This document shows positions 1 to 9,905 of a stretch of 64,000 nt of DNA, piece by piece. The position numbers were made by a program, and so were the translations under genes. The notes under the pieces are model-generated. The model was not told where the DNA came from and ran no database searches. It worked only from the letters and a program-made list of their open reading frames with translations. The stretch is from Shewanella algicola (lineage in GTDB: Bacteria; Pseudomonadota; Gammaproteobacteria; Enterobacterales; Shewanellaceae), in NCBI RefSeq assembly GCF_014648035.1, contig NZ_BMQI01000012.1, forward strand, positions 1 to 64,000. Reading direction: 5' to 3'. Numbering within the stretch: position 1 is the first letter of the stretch; each line of letters starts with the position of its first letter.

Positions 1-70
1 TGCGTGGAATTTAAGTGTTCACGATAAAACCGGAATCGGTGTTCACCATCACCGGAATACGCACTCTGCG
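1..70. mobile_element. Probable terminal repeats of an IS21-family element
   Basis: Two diverged direct copies of a unit that begins GTGTTCAC (15-22 and 39-46) and continues to ACCGGAAT (29-36 and 51-58) lie at the left edge of the window, with a partial third copy (GGAAT at 6-10) before them. Repeated units of about 20 bp with GTTCAC and CCGGAAT cores are typical of the multiple terminal repeats that the IstA transposase binds in IS21-family elements. The transposase genes would lie outside the window to the left. It could also be a solo remnant. Confidence 0.4.
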
Positions 71-110
71 CAGGGTAGCGCTTAAAAATAATAATAAATG
101 CAATGCAAAC

Positions 111-143
111 AAAGCCCCAAAGCAAACTATGCTTTGGGGCTTT
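111..143. terminator. Bidirectional hairpin terminator
   Basis: A perfect 13-bp stem (AAAGCCCCAAAGC, then GCTTTGGGGCTTT) with a 7-nt loop and short A and T tracts. It probably ends a transcript entering from the left, outside the window. Confidence 0.6.
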
Positions 144-484
144 AACTTATACAATCCTTATTAGCATGAGATCTATTTTTGGCTGCTTCACTAGGACCCA
201 GTAAAATGAAAATGATTGCTGGTGCAGTCATCTACATCAAAGGTATTTGAAGCTGTAATGGGGTTTATGATACCGCCAGGAAGGGGCAAACTTTTCAGTT
301 TGGTCTTCTTTGTTAGTCTTTCTAAAAGTATGACTGAATGGATGTTGGAGGTAGACGTTGTCGAGCGCACATGTTTTTTTAATAGGTCATCAAAAGACTG
401 TCTCGAATACCGCACCGATAATTTTCACCAAAAGAGCCGATTCTAATGCGGATTGATATTATACCCATTCAACCATTCACTCAG
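144..484. other. Region of about 340 bp with no convincing gene
   Basis: Two overlapping short frames exist on opposite strands (191-415 minus, GTG start; 216-446 plus). Neither has a good ribosome-binding site or a recognisable family. The minus-strand frame has a protein-like Ser/Thr-rich composition and follows the broken hybrid kinase, so it could be a remnant, but no function can be supported. Confidence 0.3.
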
Positions 485-770
485 CTATGAAACATCAAGA
501 TCGGTTTGCTCTAACCAATACATAACTTTGTGTAAAAAAGCAGCTTTATCAATAGGTTTAGAAATAAAATCATCCATTCCCACTTTTAAGCACGCCTCGC
601 GATCTCCTTCCATTGCATCGGCGGTCATCGCAATAATAGTCACTTCAGCCATCAGCTCACCAGCCTCACCACGCCGAATTAATTCAGTCGCCTTGTAACC
701 GTCTAATATTGGCATTTGTCCATCCATTAACACCAATTGCAATTGGCTTTTATGCTCAATATTGTTTAGA
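485..770 (-). pseudogene. Receiver-domain remnant of a broken hybrid histidine kinase
   Basis: This frame encodes the C-terminal two thirds of a response-regulator receiver: LVLMDGQMP with the phosphoacceptor Asp, then DGYKATELIR, IIAMTADAM (switch Thr) and FISKPID (conserved Lys). It lacks the first beta strand and the acidic Asp pair that bind Mg2+. Read upstream in the same frame it continues as LNNIEHKSQLQLVLMD, which fits the middle of a receiver, and then runs into the truncated kinase in another frame. It has only a TTG start and no ribosome-binding site. It is best read as the 3' part of the kinase gene next to it, cut off by a deletion near 756-775, and is probably not a functional protein. 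Confidence 0.75.
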
Positions 771-2924
771 AATAGACAAACCTAAACCGGTACCACCAAA
801 GTCGCGAGTTATCGAACCATTCGCTTGAATAAAGGGCTTAAAAAGCTTTTTTTGCTGTACTTGAGAAATACCAATGCCATTATCGGTAATCGAAAACTCC
901 ACATTGATATTATCTGATTCATCAGCCCGTGTGCTGACCTTAACAATGACATAGCCTTCAGTTGAAAATTTAATCGCGTTACCAATCAAATTCACTAACA
1001 CTTGTTTGATTCGATAAGGGTCACTGATTAACTTGCAGTGTGTTAATTCAACACTATCAAGTAATAAAATGAGGCCTTTTTCTTCGGCTTTAAGGGACAT
1101 CATATTAATGACACCACACACATTGTCGAGCAAATCGAATGCGTCTAATTCGACTTGTAAATTGCCAGATTCAATTTTCGACAGATCTAACAGGTCATTA
1201 ATTAATACCGTTAATGTCGCAATGCTATTTTTGGCCATCGCTAAATAGCCTAATTGCTTCTCTGATAAGTATTCACGTTTAAGTAATTCAACCATACCCC
1301 CGATCCCATTTAGCGGCGTGCGGATCTCATGGCTAATATTGGCAACAAATTCACTTTTTAGCTGGTTTGCCGAAATGGCTTCAGTCGTTGCTGTTTCTAA
1401 TTCTTGCGTACGTTGAATCACCTGTTGCTCTAGAGACTCATTCATTTGCAGGATTTTTGTCTCACTTCTTCGCGAGTCAGTTACATCTCTAATAATGGCT
1501 GAAATGCTACTCATGTTTTTATTGTTCACCGCGATTACAGGCGACAAATTCACCGACAATACTTTGTTTTGAGCGCCATGGGACCGCGATTCCAATGTCA
1601 CAACCATATGTTCTTTAGCATCAAATACTCTAGTAATTAAGGCTCTATCTAAAACCTTGTGCCCACCGGCCTCACCAACAGCATCCAGTAGGCTAGTATT
1701 CAGAGCCTCCTCTTCAGATAAACCAAATAAAAAGGTTGCAGATTCATTCCAGCTCAAAATCATGCCTTGGCGGTCAATACTGACTATGGCATCAGACGAG
1801 CCAGCAACGATCGCTTGATACAATGACTGATTATCATAGAGCACCATTATTTTATTAAGGTATTTTTGATACGTCTGTACCACGGCCACCAGCACTAACA
1901 AAATCACCAACAAAAGTAACATCATCATGTTACGTTGTTGAGCCCAAAGCGCATCAACTGCTTGTGCGGGGAGTAAACCTATAACGGTTAATTGTCGCTC
2001 TTCGTGTGTGGATAAAGAAAAAGATTTACCGATAGCCCAAAATGGTTGGTCGTCCAAGCTCACTTGTTGAATTTCACCCTCAAGAGGTAAAGGTGCTTGA
2101 CCCGTTTGTGCCTGCCATGTTGAGTCTGGAATGTGTAAATCAAAACCAAAACTGAGTGCGGGATTGGGTGCAGTAATAAAATAGCCACTCGAATTTAAAA
2201 TGGCTAATTCAAATAATGAATGTTTAAAGTCGCGTTGTAATTGCTCTAATAAAAAGCTGGCATCGATGTTTATAATCACAAAACCGAAATGCTCGCCTTG
2301 TGGGTCATAAAAAGGTTTGGCCACTCTAAACGTTGGCCAAATAGGGGTTTCAATCACCCCATATTCTCGATTTAAACTAATGTCTGAAATGTAGTTTTCA
2401 TCTGATTTTAAGCTAGAGATAGCTGAAAAATACTCGCTAGAGCCTTTCTCTTGTAACAAGCTATCTGGTACTACAACAATTTTGTCGTTACGGCGCTCTA
2501 CCCTGACAATCTCTCGGCCGTTATTTAACCGACTAATAAAGCGAACTTGGCGCACTTCAGGGTTAGTTTGAACAAATGCACTGAACATGTGTTGCAGTCG
2601 CCCCTGCCATTGCTGCCGAGTTGTTCCATCAATAGGATCAATGCCATTATTTTGCAGCGCCTGACTTAGGCCATTAACAGAAGGGCTCGCGCGTAAAAAC
2701 AAGACTTTATTAGCGTAATCAGTAAACACCTTGTCCATTTCTTGCGCCGCGGTGTGGCTCAATTGTACTAAGGTTTTTTTATTACTCTCAATAATGGTTT
2801 GCTTTGCAATACTTGAATACACCAGAAAAAAAAGTAAGCAGCTACATCCAATGGCAAAATAACCTAAATAAGACAAGGTTTTATATCTGGCCTTATTATC
2901 ACTATTCAACCATTGTTTGATCAT
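756..2924 (-). CDS. Truncated membrane sensor histidine kinase (was hybrid)
   Basis: Membrane-bound sensor kinase of 722 residues from the ATG at 2924, which has AAGG seven bases upstream; an in-frame TTG at 2942 abuts the previous stop and has no such site. Order: transmembrane helix at about 17-39, a periplasmic double-Cache-like region, a second helix near 330-355, a PAS domain at about 370-490 (AGSSDAIVSID), a HisKA domain with His532 in SHEIRTPLNG, and an ATPase domain with N box NLIGNAIKFS, G1 box DNGIGIS, F box FKPF and G2 box GGTGLGLSIS. The protein stops three residues after the G2 box (KQY, then TGA), so the last strands and helix of the ATPase fold are missing. A frame-shifted receiver remnant follows at once. 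It is probably a decayed hybrid kinase; whether the stub still phosphorylates is unknown. It lies directly behind the GGDEF-EAL gene and is likely cotranscribed with it. Confidence 0.85.
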   Translation of the reverse strand: MIKQWLNSDNKARYKTLSYLGYFAIGCSCLLFFLVYSSIAKQTIIESNKKTLVQLSHTAAQEMDKVFTDYANKVLFLRASPSVNGLSQALQNNGIDPIDGTTRQQWQGRLQHMFSAFVQTNPEVRQVRFISRLNNGREIVRVERRNDKIVVVPDSLLQEKGSSEYFSAISSLKSDENYISDISLNREYGVIETPIWPTFRVAKPFYDPQGEHFGFVIINIDASFLLEQLQRDFKHSLFELAILNSSGYFITAPNPALSFGFDLHIPDSTWQAQTGQAPLPLEGEIQQVSLDDQPFWAIGKSFSLSTHEERQLTVIGLLPAQAVDALWAQQRNMMMLLLLVILLVLVAVVQTYQKYLNKIMVLYDNQSLYQAIVAGSSDAIVSIDRQGMILSWNESATFLFGLSEEEALNTSLLDAVGEAGGHKVLDRALITRVFDAKEHMVVTLESRSHGAQNKVLSVNLSPVIAVNNKNMSSISAIIRDVTDSRRSETKILQMNESLEQQVIQRTQELETATTEAISANQLKSEFVANISHEIRTPLNGIGGMVELLKREYLSEKQLGYLAMAKNSIATLTVLINDLLDLSKIESGNLQVELDAFDLLDNVCGVINMMSLKAEEKGLILLLDSVELTHCKLISDPYRIKQVLVNLIGNAIKFSTEGYVIVKVSTRADESDNINVEFSITDNGIGISQVQQKKLFKPFIQANGSITRDFGGTGLGLSISKQY

Positions 2925-2942
2925 AGTTACCCTTAAACTCAA

Positions 2943-5402
2943 TTAACCCTTATGCTGTAAAATAAAGGCATTAAAGTCGCTAGCACTGAGCGGTCGACTA
3001 AACAAATACCCTTGTCCCATTAAGCAATCGAGTTCAAGCAACGCTTGCCGCTGTTCGTTAGTTTCCACACCTTCAGCAATCAGCGCTAACCCCATAGACT
3101 GCCCAAGGGAAATAATGGTTTTTACAATTTCATAATCATGCTTGTTGTTTAGCATATCCTTAACAAAAGACATGTCGATTTTCATGACATCAACATTAAA
3201 CTTTTTCAAATAAGCCAAACTAGAATAGCCTGTACCAAAGTCATCAATAGAAATCTTTATTCCTAAAGACTTAAGTTGATACAACTTAGTTTGCATGTCA
3301 GCCGCATCAATCATCAACGCTGTCTCAGTGATTTCTAACTCAAGTAACTCAGCAGGTAATTGGTAATCATGGAGCGCTTTTTCAATAATATTGGCAAAAT
3401 GAGGGTCAGCAAATTGTGCCACGGCCACATTGACCGAAATAGGAATATTTAAGCCCATATTTAACCAGGACTTAGCCTCTTGGCAAGCTTTGTATAACAC
3501 CTGTTTACCCAGTTTGATGATTAAGCCGGTTTCTTCCGCTAAAGGAATAAACTCATTCGGGGAGATAAAGAGCCCTTCGCTATCGGTCAGTCTAACAAGG
3601 GCTTCTGCACCAACAATTTCATTGGTGGCTAAATTTATTTTGGGCTGGTAATGCACAAATAACTCATCATGAATAATGGCATTACGCAAACAAGTTTCCA
3701 GTTGATGGCGCTCACGTATTGAACTCTCTAAATCATGAGAGAAAAAGCTAAAGCGATTACGCCCTTCTTGCTTCGCACGATACATCGCCACATCAGCATG
3801 GCGCATCAATTCTTCAGCATCTTTAGCGTCATTAGGAAAAACACTGATCCCGATACTGACCGACACACTGAACTTTTGTTCTGCCAAAACAAAAGGTTCA
3901 TGCATTGCTTCTACTAATTTTGTCGCAAGTACCGACGACGCTTCAACAGAATGTGCATCGCTCATTAAAATAACAAACTCATCGCCCCCCAGCCTTGCTA
4001 ACGTGTAAGACGGTGGAATTAACGAACGCAGTCGCTGCGCCATTAAACAAATCATTTCATCACCCAGCTGATGCCCAAGCGAATCATTTAAATATTTAAA
4101 ATGGTCAATATCCACCAATAGCGCCGCAGCTTTATTGCCAAATGACTCAGCCGCTGAACAGGCCACACTTAATCGGTCTTGCAATAAAATACGGTTAGGT
4201 AAATCCGTTAATTGGTCATGGTTTGCAAGGTGGCTCATTTTCATCGCCATTGCCATTGCTTCACTGACATCATGAAACACCATAATGGCACCAATGACTT
4301 CGCCATTTTCATTACGAATAGGTGCTGCCGAATCTTCAACAGCAAAAACTTGTCCACCTCGGGCGGTTAACTGGCTATTTAACGCCATAGCAACAATACG
4401 CTGCTCTCTCAATGCAATGTACAAAGGGTTAAGCAGTGTGTGGCGTGTATTAGAGTCACGCAATTGCATAACGGTTTCAATTTTTTGATGCAATGCATCC
4501 TTAATCCGCCAGCCCGTCATACGCTCAGCAATCGGATTCATAAAAGTGATTAACCCTCTGGTATCGGTGGCAATGACCGCATCGCCAATTGAGTTAAGCG
4601 TGACGCGTAAGCGCTCTTTCTCTGAATACAAAGCCTGTTTGGCATGCTTTACCTCAGACACATCTACCAGCGTGACTAAGTAACCATCAATACCCACCGC
4701 CGATTTCATTTTTGACTGAAAGACTTCGTAAAAACTCATACCAAGTTGATTTTTGACTGTGACAATATACTTCAACGGCTCAGAGGTGGTTTGTTTTTGG
4801 TGTCTCAGTACTGCGGCGCTTAATTCAGGAGGAAAAATAGTAGAGATATGTTGACCATCGATATGCCCGATTAACGTTTCAAACCAGTTACCAGAGTAAT
4901 CATTGCTGAATAAGTTGTTGCCCGAAGAATCCCAATAAGTGATCAACATAGGGACTTGATTCACGAGTTGTTGTAATTCTTCTTTCGCTTTAACAATAAG
5001 GTGGTTTTGCTGCCTAAATTGAAGTTGCGTATGCACACGTAAACAGCAAATAGAGGCATTAAACGGTTTGGTAATAAAATCTACACCGCCACTTTCGAGT
5101 GCCAAACGTTCAAACTCAGGCTCGGTATGACCTGTAATAAAAATAATGGGGATATCACTGTAACGAGGATCCGCTTTAAGAGCACGACAAACTTGCCAGC
5201 CATCCATATCGGGCATTTCGATATCAAGTAGAATGACGTCGGGTTTAATTTTATCGATTAACGCAAATGCATTACTGCCCGATTCTGAAAAATATATATT
5301 GCCAAGAGGAGATAAAATATCTTCTAAAACAAATATATTTTGAATATCATCGTCAATAATCAAAATACGATAAACGGTATTGGTGTAACCCGATAACAAC
5401 AT
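2943..5402 (-). CDS. Response regulator with PAS, GGDEF and EAL domains
   Basis: Predicted cytoplasmic cyclic-di-GMP enzyme of 819 residues. An N-terminal receiver (about 12-125) carries the acidic pair IIDDD and phosphoacceptor VILLDIEMPDMDG. Two PAS domains follow (about 140-250 and 255-375; the second has NSIGDAVIATDTRGLITFMN). The GGDEF domain (about 390-545) has the intact active site ARLGGDEFVIL but no RxxD inhibitory site five residues before it. The EAL domain (about 560-810) keeps GAEALVRL, DDFGTGYSSL and EGVETNEQ, so synthesis and breakdown are both possible. The start has GGAG ten bases upstream. It is the first gene of a minus-strand unit with the truncated kinase (18 bp between its stop codon and the kinase ATG), which was presumably its phosphodonor, and it is divergent from the CHASE-HPt gene. 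Confidence 0.93.
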   Translation of the reverse strand: MLLSGYTNTVYRILIIDDDIQNIFVLEDILSPLGNIYFSESGSNAFALIDKIKPDVILLDIEMPDMDGWQVCRALKADPRYSDIPIIFITGHTEPEFERLALESGGVDFITKPFNASICCLRVHTQLQFRQQNHLIVKAKEELQQLVNQVPMLITYWDSSGNNLFSNDYSGNWFETLIGHIDGQHISTIFPPELSAAVLRHQKQTTSEPLKYIVTVKNQLGMSFYEVFQSKMKSAVGIDGYLVTLVDVSEVKHAKQALYSEKERLRVTLNSIGDAVIATDTRGLITFMNPIAERMTGWRIKDALHQKIETVMQLRDSNTRHTLLNPLYIALREQRIVAMALNSQLTARGGQVFAVEDSAAPIRNENGEVIGAIMVFHDVSEAMAMAMKMSHLANHDQLTDLPNRILLQDRLSVACSAAESFGNKAAALLVDIDHFKYLNDSLGHQLGDEMICLMAQRLRSLIPPSYTLARLGGDEFVILMSDAHSVEASSVLATKLVEAMHEPFVLAEQKFSVSVSIGISVFPNDAKDAEELMRHADVAMYRAKQEGRNRFSFFSHDLESSIRERHQLETCLRNAIIHDELFVHYQPKINLATNEIVGAEALVRLTDSEGLFISPNEFIPLAEETGLIIKLGKQVLYKACQEAKSWLNMGLNIPISVNVAVAQFADPHFANIIEKALHDYQLPAELLELEITETALMIDAADMQTKLYQLKSLGIKISIDDFGTGYSSLAYLKKFNVDVMKIDMSFVKDMLNNKHDYEIVKTIISLGQSMGLALIAEGVETNEQRQALLELDCLMGQGYLFSRPLSASDFNAFILQHKG

Positions 5403-5575
5403 GATGCGGTAACTCCTTTTTTCTTAAAACAACATCCATTTACACAAAACATATGGTGTAAGCTTTTTCACTTTACTGATTTTTACATTGAATTAACCAC
5501 TAAAAAACAGTTAGGTTAACTTAGTTTAGCTGTGTAACCACTTTTATACATCGAAAGTTCATTACAGGTAGCAGA

Positions 5576-8500
5576 ATGCTTAATCGTTTAACAAAACAAA
5601 CGCAAACCAAAAGCTATAAATGGGCAAACTTTACGTCAATAATACTCTTATTAACAGGATTATTCATCGCAATAATGCTCAAGAATAATATTGAAATACA
5701 GAACGACGCACTGATTAAATCCAAGTTAACCCAACACAGTAATCAAGTCAGCCAGGAGGTTAAAGACCGTATTCAAAAATTTGAATACGGCTTACAAGGA
5801 TTGAGAGGCGCCATCAATACAACAGGATTTGAGCATTTTAATTATCAGCAAAATTTAGCTTACTTTCAAAGCCGAGATTATCCAAGAGAGTTTCCTGGTG
5901 CACGTGGGTTTGGAGTGATTAGTGTTACACCAAAAGCGCAATTAAATGCATTCTTGCAAAAGGCGAGTCAAGATCGTCAGCAAGCCTTTACCTTAAAACA
6001 GCTTAATACCTCTCAAGACCCGCTTTTTATTGTTAAATACATCGAACCTGAGCAACCTAACATTGAGTCTCTAGGGTTAGATATTGGTTCAGAGCCTAAT
6101 CGTCGTAGAGCGGCATTGTCTTCCGCAGTGGCCAATTCGGCCTTACTGACAGCGCCAATCACCTTAGTGCAAGCAGACAACAAAATAAATCATGGATTTC
6201 TGCTATTACTGCCTATATACGATGCGCCCAACAAGTCGAATGTCATGCCTGCTGAGCTACTTGGCTGGGTTTATGCTCCGTTGCTTATTAATGATATTTT
6301 AAAAACAATAACCGAACAGCAAAATAATCTAAACCTGACCATTAGTGATATCAGCCCAACCGAAAATGTGCCATTTTTCACCTCAACCACCTACAACAGT
6401 AAAAATGATCAGCTCGTACTTGAAAAAAGCCATACCGTTGAAAACATCATTGAAGTATATGGTCGTCAATGGGCAGTTCAATTAACCCCTGAAAAACAAT
6501 GGCTTGCAACAATGAACTTACCCAACCCACAACAAGTATTTGGTATTACCCTCAGCAGTACTGTATTTCTGATTATTGTTTTGCACATGTTTTTGCGCTA
6601 CATCACTCGGAGAATGGATAGTGTTAGACAAAAAATATCGTTATCTTCTTTTATCGAAAACTCATCGGAATGCTTAATCGGTGTCGACAGTGCTTTTACT
6701 ATCCTCAACTGGAATCAATCTGCAGAAACTATTTTTAACTTGCAAAAATTTGTTTCAGAAAAAAAACCTATTATTAATTACTTAAGTGATGGTATTAGCA
6801 CCGATGTCCTGATTGCCTATTTTAAAAAGGTCGCTCGAGGCAAGCGAATCAATAAAATTGAATTTTCTCATCAGGTACATGGCCACGCAGATACGCGTTC
6901 ATTAGTATTAACGATTACGCCATTGCTCAAAAACAATCTTTTTTTAGGTGCCAGCTTTACCATCAACGACGTATCTGAATTCAAAGCGTTACAAACCCAA
7001 TTACAACAACACAATACTGAGCTTAAAACCAAAGTTGATGAAAACACCATTGAAATAGAGCAGGCAAACTTATTTCAGCAAAATATCCTCAATAGCAGTC
7101 AAGTCGTTATTATTGCAACAGACGCAACAGGGGTGATTACCTTTTTCAGTAGCGGCGCGGAGCAACAACTCCGTTATAATGCAGATGAAATTCTGGGTAA
7201 AAACTTAACAAGTTTCATGAGTGGAGTCGCCCAGGCAAATAGCGACTTACCATCAAATACCGAAATAACCAACCACACACCGCCAATTGACGGTAAAGAT
7301 AACAATCTATTCAACTATGTAGAACAGCAATTACAACAGCAGCAACACCTCTCTTTTACGTGTCGATTAAAGCAAAAATACGGCGACTACAAACAGGTTA
7401 ACTTGCATGTTTCAGCGATGAAACGGCGGCGCTTAGGCACTACAGGATTTGTTTTTTTTGCAGAAGATTTAACCGAAAAAAATGCATTACGAAAACAACT
7501 TAACTTAATCAGTGCAGCAGTTGAACACTCTCACAGTATTCTGCTTTGGTTAACTTTAGATGGAATCATTGTCCGCAGTAATCCATATGCCAACAAAGAA
7601 CTTGGATACAGTACTAACGAGATGCTCTGTCAGCATATCGACAACTTACTCACGCCTAATACTGAACAAACATGGGAAGACACTAAACTCAAACTGTTGA
7701 ACAGTCAGCACCAAGGTATGGCATATCAATTCATTACAGCGCAAAAGGACATTCTAAGGGTACAATTATCAGCAGAATTATTAAGCAGTGATAATACTGA
7801 ATACATTTTTATCGAAGCCAAACAAGTTAACGGGCAATCACAGATAAGTGACAAGCAAATGAACAGTTTCACAGCAATAGCTAACAGCCCTAAATTGGCC
7901 AATCCCACTAATGTGTCTGCCTCAACAAAGGCACAAAGTGAATCGAGCATAACACCAATACATCAGTTAGCGCCTTCAGAACCTGTTATACCTGAAATAC
8001 CGGTTACATCCAAAAGCGCTCTTACACCACAAACCTCAGCAGCACCTGATGATGCAACCACAATAAAGGACAATGCGCTTGACTCATTTTGTCATCAACA
8101 TCACATCGACTTTACTAAAGCGCTAACTCGTCTCAGTGGCAATAAAACTGTCTATGCTAAAGCGCTGGAGTTATTTATCAACGACCTCACTGAGTACTCA
8201 GCAATAGAGACATTAAAAGCTGATGATAACTCAGGGCTAAAAATGATGTTCCATACTTTAAAAAGTTCTGCGGCAACCTTAGGCTTTAATGCGCTAGCCC
8301 TGTTTGCAGGCCAACAAGAAAACATGATTAAAACGGGCGATCAATTTAATAAAAAAGAGATGATTAACGAGTTCGCTCTACAGGCTAATATGGCGCTTCC
8401 TACTGCCAAAGATTTGTTACAACTGCTGCAAAGCAAGTTGCCGCAAAAAGCCCCCATACAACCGATTGACTCTGCCCCCCAAGTAACCGATGAATATTTG

Positions 8501-8707
8501 GCGACATTTGAAATATTAAGAGAAGAACTCCAGCTCTTTAATATGAATGCTTCAACGACCTTGCTCAAAGTGGCACCCACACTAAATGCCATCGCACCAG
8601 ATAAATATTTGGCACTCGAGTCAGAAATGAAAGTGTTAAATTATCAGCAAGCTGAAGTTATCCTTAATGAGCTTTACCCAATATTAATTGAGCGCATGGA
8701 TAACTGA
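5576..8707 (+). CDS. CHASE-PAS-PAS-PAS-HPt membrane protein without kinase domain
   Basis: Membrane sensor protein of 1043 residues. It has a first transmembrane helix at about 19-38, a periplasmic CHASE domain (about 80-260; KFEYGLQGLRGAI, FPGARGFGVI), a second helix near 318-338, three PAS-like domains (about 350-460, 505-640 and 645-745), a Ser/Thr/Pro-rich linker and an HPt domain whose phospho-His is His893 in FHTLKSSAATLG. No HisKA or ATPase motif occurs anywhere, so it cannot autophosphorylate and would depend on another kinase, perhaps the damaged hybrid kinase encoded divergently nearby. The linkage of extracellular sensing to an HPt output without a kinase is unusual. The C-terminal 90 residues are not recognised. 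The ATG has AGG eight bases upstream. Confidence 0.85.
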   Translation: MLNRLTKQTQTKSYKWANFTSIILLLTGLFIAIMLKNNIEIQNDALIKSKLTQHSNQVSQEVKDRIQKFEYGLQGLRGAINTTGFEHFNYQQNLAYFQSRDYPREFPGARGFGVISVTPKAQLNAFLQKASQDRQQAFTLKQLNTSQDPLFIVKYIEPEQPNIESLGLDIGSEPNRRRAALSSAVANSALLTAPITLVQADNKINHGFLLLLPIYDAPNKSNVMPAELLGWVYAPLLINDILKTITEQQNNLNLTISDISPTENVPFFTSTTYNSKNDQLVLEKSHTVENIIEVYGRQWAVQLTPEKQWLATMNLPNPQQVFGITLSSTVFLIIVLHMFLRYITRRMDSVRQKISLSSFIENSSECLIGVDSAFTILNWNQSAETIFNLQKFVSEKKPIINYLSDGISTDVLIAYFKKVARGKRINKIEFSHQVHGHADTRSLVLTITPLLKNNLFLGASFTINDVSEFKALQTQLQQHNTELKTKVDENTIEIEQANLFQQNILNSSQVVIIATDATGVITFFSSGAEQQLRYNADEILGKNLTSFMSGVAQANSDLPSNTEITNHTPPIDGKDNNLFNYVEQQLQQQQHLSFTCRLKQKYGDYKQVNLHVSAMKRRRLGTTGFVFFAEDLTEKNALRKQLNLISAAVEHSHSILLWLTLDGIIVRSNPYANKELGYSTNEMLCQHIDNLLTPNTEQTWEDTKLKLLNSQHQGMAYQFITAQKDILRVQLSAELLSSDNTEYIFIEAKQVNGQSQISDKQMNSFTAIANSPKLANPTNVSASTKAQSESSITPIHQLAPSEPVIPEIPVTSKSALTPQTSAAPDDATTIKDNALDSFCHQHHIDFTKALTRLSGNKTVYAKALELFINDLTEYSAIETLKADDNSGLKMMFHTLKSSAATLGFNALALFAGQQENMIKTGDQFNKKEMINEFALQANMALPTAKDLLQLLQSKLPQKAPIQPIDSAPQVTDEYLATFEILREELQLFNMNASTTLLKVAPTLNAIAPDKYLALESEMKVLNYQQAEVILNELYPILIERMDN

Positions 8708-8897
8708 ATTGAATCAACCATAGTGATCAATAAATAATTTGCTGTTAAAAAAATAGCCATCGAATACTTGGGTTAATACTTTTGAATTACGGTAATCATT
8801 CAGAGTTTAAAAAAATTGAAATATTAGCAATATTTTCCTCCAATTTTATATACACTCACTACACTTAGGCTTACCGAACTCCAACAGACAATATTTA

Positions 8898-9902
8898 ATG
8901 ACGATACCGCTTACAAGGTTTATATACAGAGTGTTTATGCTGGGCATCATAGCCTGCTTAACCAGTTGTGAGCCTTCAAACAATGCATTGACTTCTGAAG
9001 CATTACAAAAACCGATTAAAATAGCCGTATCTAACACTCCATTATCGGCACCATTATTTATTGCACAGCAACAAGGTTATTTTAAACAAAATAATTTAAA
9101 CGTTGAATTAGTCAGATTTAACGGTGGAGTAAAATGTTTTAACGCCATGGTTAATCATGAAGTTGACTTTGCCACCTCGTCAGAAACCGTTGTGATGTTT
9201 AATAGCTTTAAACGCACCGACTTTTCTGTATTGGCCAGCTTTGTTGAATCAGATAATGACATCAAGTTACTCAGTCTTAACCCGCAAAAATATAAGCACC
9301 TCGACAATCTAGCTAATGCTCGAATTGGTATAATAAAAGGCAGTGCCAGTGAGTTTTTCTTAGACAGTTTATTAATTATGTACAATAAGACTCAACAGCC
9401 AATACAACGCATCTATTTAAGCTCAGAACAACTGTTACCCGCCCTATTAAATGACAAAGTGGATATTATTTCGGCCTGGGAGCCACTAAGTTATTTACTC
9501 TCTAAAAAAATGTCACGCTCGCCCGAAATTATTAACAGTCGTGGTTTGTACCATTTATCATTTAATCTTATTGGCCTAAAAGATTCTCATATTGAAAAAG
9601 ATCAAAAATTGTCATTACTCAAAGCCATTAATCAAGCCACTGAATTTCTCAATAAATCTCCCAAACAAGCGCAACAGAATATTAGTCAAGTGCTCGAAGT
9701 AGACGCTCAACAATTGCAATATTCGTGGAGCGACTATACTTTTAGACTGTCGCTGAGTAATGCTCTGTTTTCTAATATTCAAACTCAAAGCCAGTGGGCA
9801 ATAGACAATCAATTAGTTCCACGAGAAAACCGTGTCGATTTTAGACTCATATTTGATAGACAACTTCTTGAAACCTATACAAACCAAGAGGCGGGTTGGT
9901 AA
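8898..9902 (+). CDS. Lipoprotein solute-binding protein, NMT1/SsuA-like
   Basis: Exported binding protein of 334 residues. A basic N-terminus and hydrophobic stretch end in the lipobox ACLTSC (Cys24), so it is probably membrane-anchored on the periplasmic side. The mature part follows the NMT1/THI5/SsuA type of periplasmic binding fold: KIAVSNTPLSAPLFIAQQQG and GYFKQNNLNVELV, followed by a region like those that bind nitrate, sulfonate or pyrimidine ligands. No ABC permease or ATPase gene is nearby. Instead the next gene, 3 bp downstream, encodes a membrane HAMP-GGDEF protein, so a role as ligand receptor for that enzyme is inferred. The ligand cannot be told from the sequence. The ribosome-binding site is weak; a later Met (residue 14) would cut into the signal peptide. 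Confidence 0.85.
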   Translation: MTIPLTRFIYRVFMLGIIACLTSCEPSNNALTSEALQKPIKIAVSNTPLSAPLFIAQQQGYFKQNNLNVELVRFNGGVKCFNAMVNHEVDFATSSETVVMFNSFKRTDFSVLASFVESDNDIKLLSLNPQKYKHLDNLANARIGIIKGSASEFFLDSLLIMYNKTQQPIQRIYLSSEQLLPALLNDKVDIISAWEPLSYLLSKKMSRSPEIINSRGLYHLSFNLIGLKDSHIEKDQKLSLLKAINQATEFLNKSPKQAQQNISQVLEVDAQQLQYSWSDYTFRLSLSNALFSNIQTQSQWAIDNQLVPRENRVDFRLIFDRQLLETYTNQEAGW

Positions 9903-9905
9903 ATC

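Noticed and set aside
191..446. Two short overlapping frames on opposite strands
   Set aside because: Neither has a convincing ribosome-binding site or family, so no gene is called here.
5403..5575. Search for a c-di-GMP riboswitch before the GGDEF-EAL and CHASE genes
   Set aside because: The divergent region is only about 170 bp, AT-rich, and shows none of the conserved riboswitch core that I could recognise.
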